From Deltaproteobacteria bacterium (GTDB lineage Bacteria > Desulfobacterota > Desulfobulbia > Desulfobulbales > Desulfurivibrionaceae): DNA of 64,000 nt. Position 1 is the stretch's first letter. Every line of letters begins with the position of its first letter. The position numbers were made by a program, and so were the translations under genes. The notes under the pieces were generated by a model. It was not told where the DNA came from. It searched no databases and saw only the letters and a list, made by a program, of their open reading frames with translations. This document shows, piece after piece, positions 1-7,916 of this stretch. The stretch spans positions 36,163 through 100,162 of the forward strand of contig JAJZRJ010000004.1 in assembly GCA_021802775.1 (NCBI GenBank). The letters run 5' to 3'.

Positions 1-778
1 TCTCGTCGATGATCTCCTCGATGCGAATGGGCTTGAAGTTATCCGGATCGTTCACGTTCGCCACCACCGAGATCCCGAGCACCTTGAGTCCGGCGTGGAC
101 AGCGACAATGACTTCCGGCACCGTGGACATGCCCACCGCATCCGCCCCGATACTGCGCAGATAGCGCGTCTCGGCCGGGGTTTCGAGGCTGGGGCCGGGG
201 ATGGCCACATAGATGCCGCTGGTCACGTTGGGGGTACCGAGCCGGGCCGCTGCGCGGAGCATGGTCGCCATCAGTGGCTGGTCATACGGGGCCGAAAAGT
301 CGGGGAAACGCGGCCCCCAGGCGTCGATGTTCGCCCCGCGCAGGGGGTTGTCGGGAATCAGGTTGATGTGATCGCGCAGCAGCATGATGGTACCGGGGGC
401 AAAATCCGGATTGAGCCCACCCGCGGCATTCGAGACAACGAGCGTCTTTGCCCCCAGGAGCGAGAGCACCCGCACCGGCCTGGTCAGCTCGCGGGTGGAG
501 TATCCCTCATAGAAATGGAAACGCCCCTGGAGCGCCGCCACCCGCTTGCCACCGAGCGCCCCGACAATGAGATTGCCGGCATGGCTTTCCACGGTGGCGT
601 GGGGGAAATGCGGAATTTCATGGTACGGGATGGTGAGGGCGTCATCGATACGGTCGGCCAAACCGCCCAGGCCGGTGCCTAGCACCAGAATGATTTCCGG
701 CAATGGGCCGATGCGGGCCGCCAGATAGTGTACCGCCGATTCCGCTTCCTCCCGAAAACGCTCCATCGCCTCACGCAT
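1..778 (-). CDS. Purine nucleoside phosphorylase, 3' end cut by window edge
   Basis: Phosphorolysis of purine (deoxy)nucleosides to base and (deoxy)ribose-1-phosphate, in the cytoplasmic purine salvage pathway. The reading frame is open from an ATG at 778 down to base 1, so the C-terminus is missing. Visible motifs fit the trimeric PNP/MTAP family: an N-terminal GTGLGGLAD phosphate loop, GRFHFYEGY, NAAGGLNP, GPSLETPAETR and GADAVGMSTVPEV. It could be a methylthioadenosine/inosine phosphorylase variant; substrate cannot be told from what is visible. The downstream minus-strand neighbour lies outside the window. Confidence 0.9.
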   Translation of the reverse strand, partial: MREAMERFREEAESAVHYLAARIGPLPEIILVLGTGLGGLADRIDDALTIPYHEIPHFPHATVESHAGNLIVGALGGKRVAALQGRFHFYEGYSTRELTRPVRVLSLLGAKTLVVSNAAGGLNPDFAPGTIMLLRDHINLIPDNPLRGANIDAWGPRFPDFSAPYDQPLMATMLRAAARLGTPNVTSGIYVAIPGPSLETPAETRYLRSIGADAVGMSTVPEVIVAVHAGLKVLGISVVANVNDPDNFKPIRIEEIIDE

Positions 779-846
779 ACGTCACCCTCATGGTTGCCTG
801 CCACGGGAGCACCTTACCTGATTGCCTCACGGCGAGGAAGGAGAAA

Positions 847-1917
847 TCACGCCAGCGGCAGCGTGAAGACGAAGGTGGTGCCGCGCCCCGGCGTGGATTC
901 GAAATAGAGCTCACCGCCATGGCGTTTTTCGACGATGAACTTGCAGGAGGCCAGACCCAGGCCGTTGCCCTGTGCCTTGGTGGTGAAATGCGACTGGAAT
1001 ATCTTGTCCTTCAGGGTATCGGAAATCCCCTTGCCCTGGTCCTTCACCCGCACCACGGCCTGGCCGTCGCGCCGTCCCACCTCGACCTCGATGGCCGAAC
1101 CGGGGCCGCTCGCCTGGGCGGCGTTGACAATGAGATTATTGAGCACCCGCCGGATATCAAGGCTGCTGAAGGAGAACTCCGGCAGCTCTTCCTCCACCCG
1201 CACCCGCAATTCCTTGCCCGCCAGATCGGGGTGGGCCGCGAACTCCGAGGCCACCACCCCACGCACCAGCTCGGGCAGCGAATGGGCCACCTTGCGCGAC
1301 GGCCACTCCATGCGCTTGGCGCTGGCCAAGGCCTCCTCCATCATCAGCAAGAGGTTGTCGCGCGCCAGGGTCATGTACTCCACGTAGCGGTGGCCCCCCG
1401 CCTCGGGCACCTTCTTCCCCAGCACTTCCAGCAGGTAGAAGGGCGAAAGCAGGTTCTTCATGTCGTGGATCATCATGTTCGCCTTCTCGCACTCCGCGGC
1501 GATCTCCTCGGTGTCGCGGCGAATGCGCTGGCTCAGGGTGGTCATCATGGCAACCAGCGATGGCGGCTGGCGGGAGAAAAAATCGTGGAACAACTCCAGG
1601 GTGACCCGGAGCAGCAGGGAGGACATCAGGGCCTGGACACTGGCGGAGCGGGTCTTCTGTTCGATGATGGCCATCTCGCCCACGTAATCCAGGGGTTCGA
1701 CCAGGGTGATGATGCGGCTTTCCCGGAAGACCTTGAGGCGGCCGGAGACCAGGATATACATGTCGTAGCCCGGCTCGCCCTGACGGAAGAGCAGATCGCC
1801 CGCGGAAAGATTGACCTCGTCGACCTTGGCGGCAAATTCGGCAAGGTCGACAGCGGAAAAAAAGGAAAAAAGATCGATTTTCCCGAGAAAGGCGAGACGT
1901 TCATCGAGTTGCATCAT
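847..1917 (-). CDS. Cyclic-nucleotide-binding histidine kinase
   Basis: A 356-residue soluble sensor kinase with no membrane segment. Residues about 10-125 form a cNMP-binding (CRP-type) beta-barrel, including a phosphate-cassette-like GEMAIIEQKTRSASV stretch. A short dimerisation region follows with the H-box HDMKN (His about 151), then a HATPase_c domain with NNLIVNAAQA (N box), KDQGKGIS (G1) and GNGLGLASC (G2). The architecture implies that a ligand such as cAMP, or an internal signal, controls kinase activity. No partner response regulator lies next to it. A class I adenylate cyclase is encoded at 46227-48191, so cAMP is a plausible ligand, but that link is inference. Confidence 0.85.
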   Translation of the reverse strand: MMQLDERLAFLGKIDLFSFFSAVDLAEFAAKVDEVNLSAGDLLFRQGEPGYDMYILVSGRLKVFRESRIITLVEPLDYVGEMAIIEQKTRSASVQALMSSLLLRVTLELFHDFFSRQPPSLVAMMTTLSQRIRRDTEEIAAECEKANMMIHDMKNLLSPFYLLEVLGKKVPEAGGHRYVEYMTLARDNLLLMMEEALASAKRMEWPSRKVAHSLPELVRGVVASEFAAHPDLAGKELRVRVEEELPEFSFSSLDIRRVLNNLIVNAAQASGPGSAIEVEVGRRDGQAVVRVKDQGKGISDTLKDKIFQSHFTTKAQGNGLGLASCKFIVEKRHGGELYFESTPGRGTTFVFTLPLA

Positions 1918-2007
1918 TTCCGGCCCCCCATGCCGACTCCATGATGCCTTAAGGCTATCAGCAACCCCGACCGGATGGCCAGTAAAAAATCCGGGGGGGT
2001 CAACGTG

Positions 2008-3408
2008 CTACAGGGCGTGATGCTCGACAAAGCCCTTGACCGTGGCGATCTCGGCATCGAGCACCTGACAGCGCGTGGGCTTGCCGGTAAGATTCGCAAG
2101 ACTGGCCGGCATCTCCGGCTCCCGGCCAATGGCCCGCTTGACCGCCTCGCCGAACTTGGCCGGATGGGCGGTGGAGAGGCAGACCAAAGGCACGCCTTGA
2201 CGGCGGCAGGCCTGACCGGCATGAACGCCCACCGCGGTGTGCGGATCGAGGACATAGCCGGTGGCCCGATGGAACCCGCGAATGGTGGCGACGGTCTCCT
2301 CCTCGGTGGCGCTTTTCGAGGCAAAATCCGCCTGAATCCGCGCCCGGGCCGCAGGGTCGAACTGCAAGGTGCCGGAGGCGGCGAACTGTTCCATGGCCGC
2401 CCTGGTCCGCTCAGGGCTCTCGTTGTTCAGGTAGTAGAGGTAGCGCTCAAAGTTGCTCGCCACCTGGATGTCCATGGAGGGCGAACTGGTCGCCACCACC
2501 GTGCCCACGGAATAGTCGCCGTGAAGCACGAAACGGGAAAGCAGATTGTTCTCGTTGGTGGCGAGGATCAGCTGGCCGATCTCCTTGGGCAGTAGGTGAC
2601 GGGCGACAAAGCCGGCGAAGATGTCGCCGAAGTTGCCGGTGGGCACCGCAAAATCCGCCGTCGCCGCCCGCCCTTCGCCGGTGAGCTTGAGCGCGGCGTA
2701 GACATAGTAAACCACCTGGGCCACGATCCGCGCCCAGTTGATGGAGTTGATGGCGCCGAGCTGGTGCTTTTCCTTGAAGGGGATGTCGTTGAAGATCTGC
2801 TTGACAATGGCCTGCCCGTCATCAAAGGTGCCGCGCACCGCGATGTTGAAGACATTGGGGTCGGTCACCGTGGTCATTTGCAGTTCCTGGACCGGGCTCA
2901 CCCGCTTGTAGGGATGGAGGATGAAGATGTTGATGCGCTCCTTGCCCCGCACTCCGTAGATGGCGGCGCTGCCGGTGTCGCCCGAGGTGGCGCCGAGGAT
3001 GTTCATGCGGCCGCCGGATTTCTTGAGCAGGTACTCGAAAAGGTTGCCCAGGAGTTGCAGGGCCACGTCCTTGAAGGCCAGGGTCGGGCCGTGGAAGAGT
3101 TCGAGGATGTGGCAGTCGCCCTGCTTCACGAGCGGCGTCACCTCCGGATGGTTGAAGGTGGCGTAGGAGCGCCGGATGAGGTCCTTAAGGTCGGCCGGCG
3201 GGATGTCGTCGATGAAGAGCGAGAGCACCGCGCAGGCCAGTTCCGGATAGGAGAGGTTGCGCCAGGCCGCCACGGTAGCCGCGTCGACGGTGGGCAGTTT
3301 CTCGGGCAGCAGCAGGCCGCCATCGGTGGCGAGCCCCATCATCACGGCCTCGGTAAAGGAGATCGGCGCAATGCCGCCACGGGTGCTGAGGTAACGCATA
3401 CGTTCCAT
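2008..3408 (-). CDS. thrC: Threonine synthase
   Basis: PLP-dependent conversion of O-phosphohomoserine to threonine plus phosphate, the last step of threonine synthesis. The 466-residue protein starts MERMRYLSTRGG, the N-terminal signature of the long (E. coli/yeast-like) ThrC class; a second in-frame ATG three codons later (3399) would also fit. The PLP lysine lies in GPTLAFKDVALQ, and SGDTGSAA is the phosphate-binding loop. Length matches the family. It sits 46 bases downstream of gpmI on the same strand and may be co-transcribed with rsfS-gpmI. Confidence 0.95.
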   Translation of the reverse strand: MERMRYLSTRGGIAPISFTEAVMMGLATDGGLLLPEKLPTVDAATVAAWRNLSYPELACAVLSLFIDDIPPADLKDLIRRSYATFNHPEVTPLVKQGDCHILELFHGPTLAFKDVALQLLGNLFEYLLKKSGGRMNILGATSGDTGSAAIYGVRGKERINIFILHPYKRVSPVQELQMTTVTDPNVFNIAVRGTFDDGQAIVKQIFNDIPFKEKHQLGAINSINWARIVAQVVYYVYAALKLTGEGRAATADFAVPTGNFGDIFAGFVARHLLPKEIGQLILATNENNLLSRFVLHGDYSVGTVVATSSPSMDIQVASNFERYLYYLNNESPERTRAAMEQFAASGTLQFDPAARARIQADFASKSATEEETVATIRGFHRATGYVLDPHTAVGVHAGQACRRQGVPLVCLSTAHPAKFGEAVKRAIGREPEMPASLANLTGKPTRCQVLDAEIATVKGFVEHHAL

Positions 3409-3454
3409 TCCTACAATTACAGGTTCAAAAAAACTGAAAGCCGACCGCTGCCGG

Positions 3455-5005
3455 CTATCGCACCAGCAGGCTGGTGCTCTCCATCTCCGCCGGGATCGGC
3501 AGCCCCATCAGGTCCAGAATCGTCGGCGCGATATTGGTCAGGGTGCCGCCCTCGCGCAACCCGCATCCTTGCGTCCTGTTTCCCACCATGACCAGCGGCA
3601 CCGGATTCGAGGAGTGGGCGGTGAACGGGCCGCCGGTCACCGGATCGATCATGATCTCGGCATTGCCGTGGTCGGCGGCGATGAGCACCACGCCGCCCTG
3701 GGCGGTAAACGCCTCGACGATGCGGCCCAGGCACTGGTCCACCGCCTCGCACGCCTTGATGGCCGCGGCCAGGATGCCGCTGTGACCCACCATGTCGCCG
3801 TTGGCGAAGTTGAGCACCACCAGGCCGTAGGGCATGCCGTTGATCCGCCGGAGCAGTTCTTCGCTGACCTGAAAGGCGCTCATCTCGGGCTTCTGGTCGT
3901 AGGTGGCCACCTCCTTGGGCGAGGGGATCAGGGCCCGCTCTTCCAGCGGGAAGGGTTCCTCGCGGCCGCCGTTGAAAAAGTAGGTGACGTGGGCGTACTT
4001 TTCGGTCTCCGCGATGCGCAGTTGCCTGATCCCGTGGCGGCTCACCTCCTCGCCGAGGATATGGGTGAGCGACTGGGGCGGAAAGGCCACCGGCAGGGTA
4101 AAGTGCTTGTCGTAGCGGGTGAAGGTGACCAGCTCGGCCAGTTGCGGCGCGTGTCTGCGGGCAAAACCCTCGAAGCGCGCGTCGGTCAGGGCGTGGGTAA
4201 GCTGGCGGGCGCGGTCGGCCCGGAAATTGAAGAAGATCACCACGTCACCATCGTCGATGATGGCCACCGGATTGCCGCCATCCAACAGGAGGGTCGGCTT
4301 GATGAACTCGTCGGTCTCGCCCCGGCCGTAAGCGGCCTCCACCGCCGCCACCGGCTCGGCCGCGGTAAATTCGGCCTCGCCATCGACCAGGGCCTGCCAG
4401 GCCAGGGCCACCCGCTCCCAGCGGTTGTCGCGGTCCATGGCATAGTAACGGCCGCAGACCGTGGCCACTTTGCCCACCCCGATGCGGCCGATGGCCGCCT
4501 GCAACTGCGCCATGTAGCCGGCCCCGCTCTTGGGGGGGGTATCGCGGCCATCCATGAAGGCGTGGATGTAGACCTCGCTAAGCCCCTGTCCGGCGGCCAT
4601 CTCCAGCAGGGCGATCAGGTGGTCGAGGTGGCTGTGCACCCCGCCGTCGGAAAGAAGCCCCGGCAGATGAAGCTTGCCGCCCTTGGCCGCCTTGGCCATG
4701 GCTGCCGCCAGCACCGGGTTCTGCCTGAAGGTGCCGGTGGCGATCTCGCGGTTGATGCGGGTGAAATCCTGATAAACGATGCGGCCGGCGCCGATGTTGA
4801 GATGCCCGACCTCGGAGTTGCCCATCTGCCCTTCGGGCAGCCCCACGGCGCCGTTGTGGGCCACCAGGGTGGTGCAGGGGCATTCCCGCTGCCAGCGGTC
4901 CATGTTGGGGGTGTCGGCCAGGGCAACCGCGTTGCCCTCCGATGGCGCCGCGTAGCCCCAGCCATCGAGGATGGCCAGCAGCACCGGGGTGGTTGGCGAA
5001 GCCAT
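3455..5005 (-). CDS. gpmI: 2,3-bisphosphoglycerate-independent phosphoglycerate mutase
   Basis: Interconverts 3- and 2-phosphoglycerate in glycolysis and gluconeogenesis using two metal ions and a phosphoserine intermediate. At 516 residues it has the normal iPGM length. The catalytic serine lies in [15 protein letters not shown], metal ligands lie in AILDGWG near the N-terminus, and AADHGNAE is in the C-terminal phosphatase half. The frame extends upstream to 5071, but the ATG at 5005 ([17 protein letters not shown]) begins 2 bases after the rsfS stop and places the family N-terminus correctly, so I start there. Translationally linked to rsfS. Confidence 0.96.
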   Translation of the reverse strand: MASPTTPVLLAILDGWGYAAPSEGNAVALADTPNMDRWQRECPCTTLVAHNGAVGLPEGQMGNSEVGHLNIGAGRIVYQDFTRINREIATGTFRQNPVLAAAMAKAAKGGKLHLPGLLSDGGVHSHLDHLIALLEMAAGQGLSEVYIHAFMDGRDTPPKSGAGYMAQLQAAIGRIGVGKVATVCGRYYAMDRDNRWERVALAWQALVDGEAEFTAAEPVAAVEAAYGRGETDEFIKPTLLLDGGNPVAIIDDGDVVIFFNFRADRARQLTHALTDARFEGFARRHAPQLAELVTFTRYDKHFTLPVAFPPQSLTHILGEEVSRHGIRQLRIAETEKYAHVTYFFNGGREEPFPLEERALIPSPKEVATYDQKPEMSAFQVSEELLRRINGMPYGLVVLNFANGDMVGHSGILAAAIKACEAVDQCLGRIVEAFTAQGGVVLIAADHGNAEIMIDPVTGGPFTAHSSNPVPLVMVGNRTQGCGLREGGTLTNIAPTILDLMGLPIPAEMESTSLLVR

Positions 5006-5007
5006 TC

Positions 5008-5409
5008 CTAGTCCTCCCCCGGCATGGCTGCGGGGGTCTCCGGCACCGGCACCCGGGGGGCGTCGTGCCACAACCCCTCCAGATCGTAGAACTCGCGGGT
5101 GTCGCTGTAGAAGATGTGCACCACGATCTCGCCGTAGTCGAGCAGCACCCAGTGGCCCTCGGTCAGCCCTTCGGTGTTGGCGGACTTGAGGCGCTTGCTG
5201 GCCAGGGCATCATCCACCGCCTGGGCCAGACCCTGCACATGGCGGGTGGAGCGGCCGCTCATGATGACGAAACAGTCGGTAAAAGAGGCGAGTCCCTCGA
5301 CATTCATGATGACGAGGTTCTCCGCCTTCTTGTCGATGGCCGCCCGGGCCGCGAGCTGGGCCAATTCAAGGCTTGAGAGCTGGGCGAGATTCTTGGCAAT
5401 TTTTTTCAT
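5008..5409 (-). CDS. rsfS: Ribosome silencing factor RsfS
   Basis: A 133-residue RsfS/Iojap protein. The family binds ribosomal protein L14 and blocks subunit joining when nutrients are scarce. The core is recognisable: [33 protein letters not shown] split by the usual helix, then [16 protein letters not shown] and an FYDLEGLW C-terminal block. The start ATG ([10 protein letters not shown]) fits family length. The stop lies 2 bases before the gpmI start. In many bacteria rsfS follows nadD and obgE; here those genes are absent upstream. Confidence 0.95.
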   Translation of the reverse strand: MKKIAKNLAQLSSLELAQLAARAAIDKKAENLVIMNVEGLASFTDCFVIMSGRSTRHVQGLAQAVDDALASKRLKSANTEGLTEGHWVLLDYGEIVVHIFYSDTREFYDLEGLWHDAPRVPVPETPAAMPGED

Positions 5410-5480
5410 GGCAACTCACTATTCTTGCATGGAAACGAGGAAGCCCATCATAAATGGGAGCGGCCGATAACACAACCAGG

Positions 5481-5510
5481 AAAAAAAACCACCCCGCCAA
5501 AGAGAGGGGG
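5481..5510 (-). terminator. Candidate Rho-independent terminator after the receiver gene
   Basis: On the minus strand a C4-5/G4 stem (5506-5510 with 5492-5495) with a roughly 10-base loop is followed after a few bases by eight T (bases 5481-5488 read as A on plus). It lies between the receiver gene (ends 5687) and rsfS (starts 5409). The stem is short, so this is moderate. The rest of 5410-5686 shows no other gene or clear signal. Confidence 0.45.
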
Positions 5511-5686
5511 ACCGCTGGGTTACAGGGGGTACAACAGTCAACAGCTCCCTATTAAGAGGTCGGCAGGGCATCGAGATCGACGAGCAGGGCCGGCGTGCTA
5601 TACAACCCCATGGCAAACAGCTGATGATCTCCACCCCGATGAGGCGGTAGGCGGCGATAGCAGCCCGGAGCAGCAGGTGTTTGGGG

Positions 5687-6058
5687 TCATGCACTCCCCC
5701 GCCGGGCAATGATCTCGTGGAGCTCAAAGAGGCTGACCGGCTTCCGGAGCACCGCGTGCGCCCCGCTCCGCTCCAGCAACTCCTCCATGCGCGGTACATC
5801 GACGGCAGTCACCACGATGATGAACAATTCCGGGTTGAGACGTTTTGCGTGGTTGAGCACCTCATACCCATCCATGCCCGGCATGCGGATGTCGAGGGTC
5901 ATCACCTGCGGCTGCTCCTCCTTGATGAGGTCCAGAGCATGCTCGCCGTTGGTGGCGACGATCGCCTCGTAGCCCATCTTGGTCAGGAAGAGCTTGAGCG
6001 ACTTGCAGAAGGCGTACTCGTCATCCACGATCAGAACCCGAACCTTGTCGTCTCCCAT
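5687..6058 (-). CDS. Single-domain response regulator (CheY-like receiver)
   Basis: A 123-residue stand-alone REC domain. The acidic pair is in VLIVDDEY, the phosphoacceptor Asp is about residue 56 in MTLDIRMPGMDG, the Thr switch is in VVTAVD and the conserved Lys is in LRKPVS. There is no output domain. The frame opens upstream to 6124, but the ATG at 6058 has a GGGAGG ribosome-binding site 5-6 bases upstream and gives the correct REC start. It overlaps the 3' end region of the REC-PAS-kinase on the same strand (stop at 6079) closely enough to be co-transcribed, and is its likely phosphotransfer partner. Confidence 0.9.
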   Translation of the reverse strand: MGDDKVRVLIVDDEYAFCKSLKLFLTKMGYEAIVATNGEHALDLIKEEQPQVMTLDIRMPGMDGYEVLNHAKRLNPELFIIVVTAVDVPRMEELLERSGAHAVLRKPVSLFELHEIIARRGSA

Positions 6059-6078
6059 GTTTTCCCTCCCTTGCAATT

Positions 6079-7659
6079 CTAGAGCTTGCCGCACGCGGGG
6101 GCAGGCCCTGCCGGCACATAGCACGTCAGTGGCAGATGGATGAAAAATTCCGTTCCCTTCCCTGGCTCGGAATGGACCTCAATGGTGCCGCCGTGGTTCT
6201 CGATGATCGAATAGGCGATGGAAAGCCCGAGCCCGGTGCCATGCCCCGGACCCTTGGTGGTGAAAAAGGGATCGAAGATCTTGCCGAGATGTTCCGGCGC
6301 AATACCGCTGCCGGTGTCGGCAAAGGAGATGGTGACCCCGTCGCCGGCCCGCCGGGTGCGGATGGCGATGCGCTGCTCCGGCCACTCGGCCATGGCGTCG
6401 CGGGCGTTGCTGATCAGGTTGAGAAAGACCTGGGCCAGCTGGTCCGCGTCGGCCTCGATCACGGGAAGTTCCGGATCGTAATCGCGGTCCACCAGGATGT
6501 TGTCGAGATTGAGGTCGTGCTCGACCAGCCCCAGCGTGCGATCGAGGAAGGCATTGAGGTCCACCGGCCCGACCGCGGCCTCCTTGTGGTGGGAGAACAT
6601 CCGCAGGTTGTCGGTGATCTTGGTGGCCCGGCGGATCTGGGCCATGACCACCCCGAGCTGCTCCTGAACCGCGGCCGGCAACTCCTCCATCTGCAGGAGC
6701 TGGATGCTGGTACCGATGATGTTCAGGGGATTGAGGATCTCATGGGCCACCCCGGAGGCCAGGGTGCCGATGGAGGCGAGCTTTTCCTGGCGCACCATGA
6801 CCCGTTGCGCCCGTTGCAACTCCTCCAGCGCAGCCCGGAGTCGCTCGGTCGAACGGCGCAGGATATCCTGCGCCTGCCGCCGTTCGGTGACGTCGAGGAA
6901 CAGGGCGATTACCGATGCGTCCCCAGTAGTTCCCACCGGATGGAAGACCACCGAAAGCTGCCGCTCCTGCAGGATGATCGGGTCTTTCTCGGGGAACGAC
7001 ACGGTCCCGAATTCGATGTGGGCCAAGGCCTCACGAAACCGGTCGGCAGTGGCCGGATCAAACAGGGAAAGGAAGTCCCTGGCGAGCACTTCCTCTTCCG
7101 GGTGGCCGATGATCGCCGCGGCGGCCGGATTCACGTAGATGATCCGCTGGCCCCGGGTGAACTCGACGACTCCCTCCGACATGTTGTTGAGGACCATCTC
7201 GTAATGGTGCTTCGAGGTAAGCAGCTCGCGGGTGATGGTACGCTCGTAAACCTCATCCAGTCCGATGATCCGGCCGGAACGTTCACCGGCGGGCCTGGCC
7301 GCCTCGGCAAGCACCTGATCCACATGGACGGCGATGCGATTGAACGAGCCTTTGGCGATACAGGCATCGGCCCCGAACTGCTGCACGTCCAGCCGCTCTT
7401 CGGCCGCAATGGCGGAAAGGATGACGATATAGACCCCCTTGAGGTGCTCCATGCCACGGATGATGCGGCAGAGTCTCTCGCCGTCGATGTTGGGCATCAC
7501 CAGATCGAGAAAAATGATGTCCGGCGTATACTCCTTGAGGACATCAATGGCCGCCAGCCCGTCGTCCGCAGTGCGCACCTCGTGGCCGAGCTTCTCGAAC
7601 CGGCTGCTTAACAGCCGCAACACCACGGGGTTGTTATCCACCGCCAGAATCTTCTTCAT
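6079..7659 (-). CDS. Hybrid sensor kinase: receiver-PAS-HisKA-HATPase
   Basis: A 526-residue cytoplasmic kinase without membrane segments. It has an N-terminal REC domain (phosphoacceptor Asp about 52 in IIFLDLVMPNIDG), a PAS domain about residues 150-265 ending in the usual LDVTERRQAQ linker, an H-box ASGVAHEILNPLN (His about 306), an N box NLISNARDAM, then GSGIAPEH and HGTGLGLSI glycine boxes. The receiver at the front suggests that it is itself controlled by another kinase. The CheY-like gene immediately downstream is the obvious partner. The signal sensed by the PAS domain is unknown. Confidence 0.9.
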   Translation of the reverse strand: MKKILAVDNNPVVLRLLSSRFEKLGHEVRTADDGLAAIDVLKEYTPDIIFLDLVMPNIDGERLCRIIRGMEHLKGVYIVILSAIAAEERLDVQQFGADACIAKGSFNRIAVHVDQVLAEAARPAGERSGRIIGLDEVYERTITRELLTSKHHYEMVLNNMSEGVVEFTRGQRIIYVNPAAAAIIGHPEEEVLARDFLSLFDPATADRFREALAHIEFGTVSFPEKDPIILQERQLSVVFHPVGTTGDASVIALFLDVTERRQAQDILRRSTERLRAALEELQRAQRVMVRQEKLASIGTLASGVAHEILNPLNIIGTSIQLLQMEELPAAVQEQLGVVMAQIRRATKITDNLRMFSHHKEAAVGPVDLNAFLDRTLGLVEHDLNLDNILVDRDYDPELPVIEADADQLAQVFLNLISNARDAMAEWPEQRIAIRTRRAGDGVTISFADTGSGIAPEHLGKIFDPFFTTKGPGHGTGLGLSIAYSIIENHGGTIEVHSEPGKGTEFFIHLPLTCYVPAGPAPACGKL

Positions 7660-7800
7660 AACTCGCTCTTCGCAAAAATGAGCCGAAAGAGGATGATGCC
7701 CGCATGACCCCGGGGTTCACTCTACCATAGCATAGCACCGGCAGGAACGTTGCAAAAATCTTACGCGAGCCTCACCACCTCGGTTCCCCGGTTTTGCACT

Positions 7801-7828
7801 TTGACATCTCCGGCAGAAGAAGTATAAT
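7801..7828 (+). promoter_or_regulatory. Consensus sigma-70 promoter of secDF
   Basis: TTGACA at 7801-7806 and TATAAT at 7823-7828 with a 16-base spacer: both hexamers match the consensus perfectly. Transcription would start near 7835, giving an 80-base leader before the secDF ATG at 7917. This also argues against using the earlier in-frame ATG at 7794 as the start. Confidence 0.85.
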
Positions 7829-7916
7829 CTCGCCGCAAATCGCAACGATCCGCGGCCTGGCGCCTGCTTGCGCCTGCCGCCAGAGTACCCACCCGCAGCA
7901 GGCAGAAGGAGCCGGT

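Noticed and set aside
703..1944. Plus-strand open frame opposite the cNMP-binding kinase
   Set aside because: The minus strand shows complete kinase motifs; the plus frame is His/Leu/Gly-rich noise.
1918..2007. C-run/G-run hairpin after thrC
   Set aside because: The T tract is in the loop rather than after the stem, so it does not form a normal terminator.
5419..5799. Minus-strand frame of 126 codons before rsfS
   Set aside because: It overlaps the receiver gene end and the candidate terminator and has no recognisable features.
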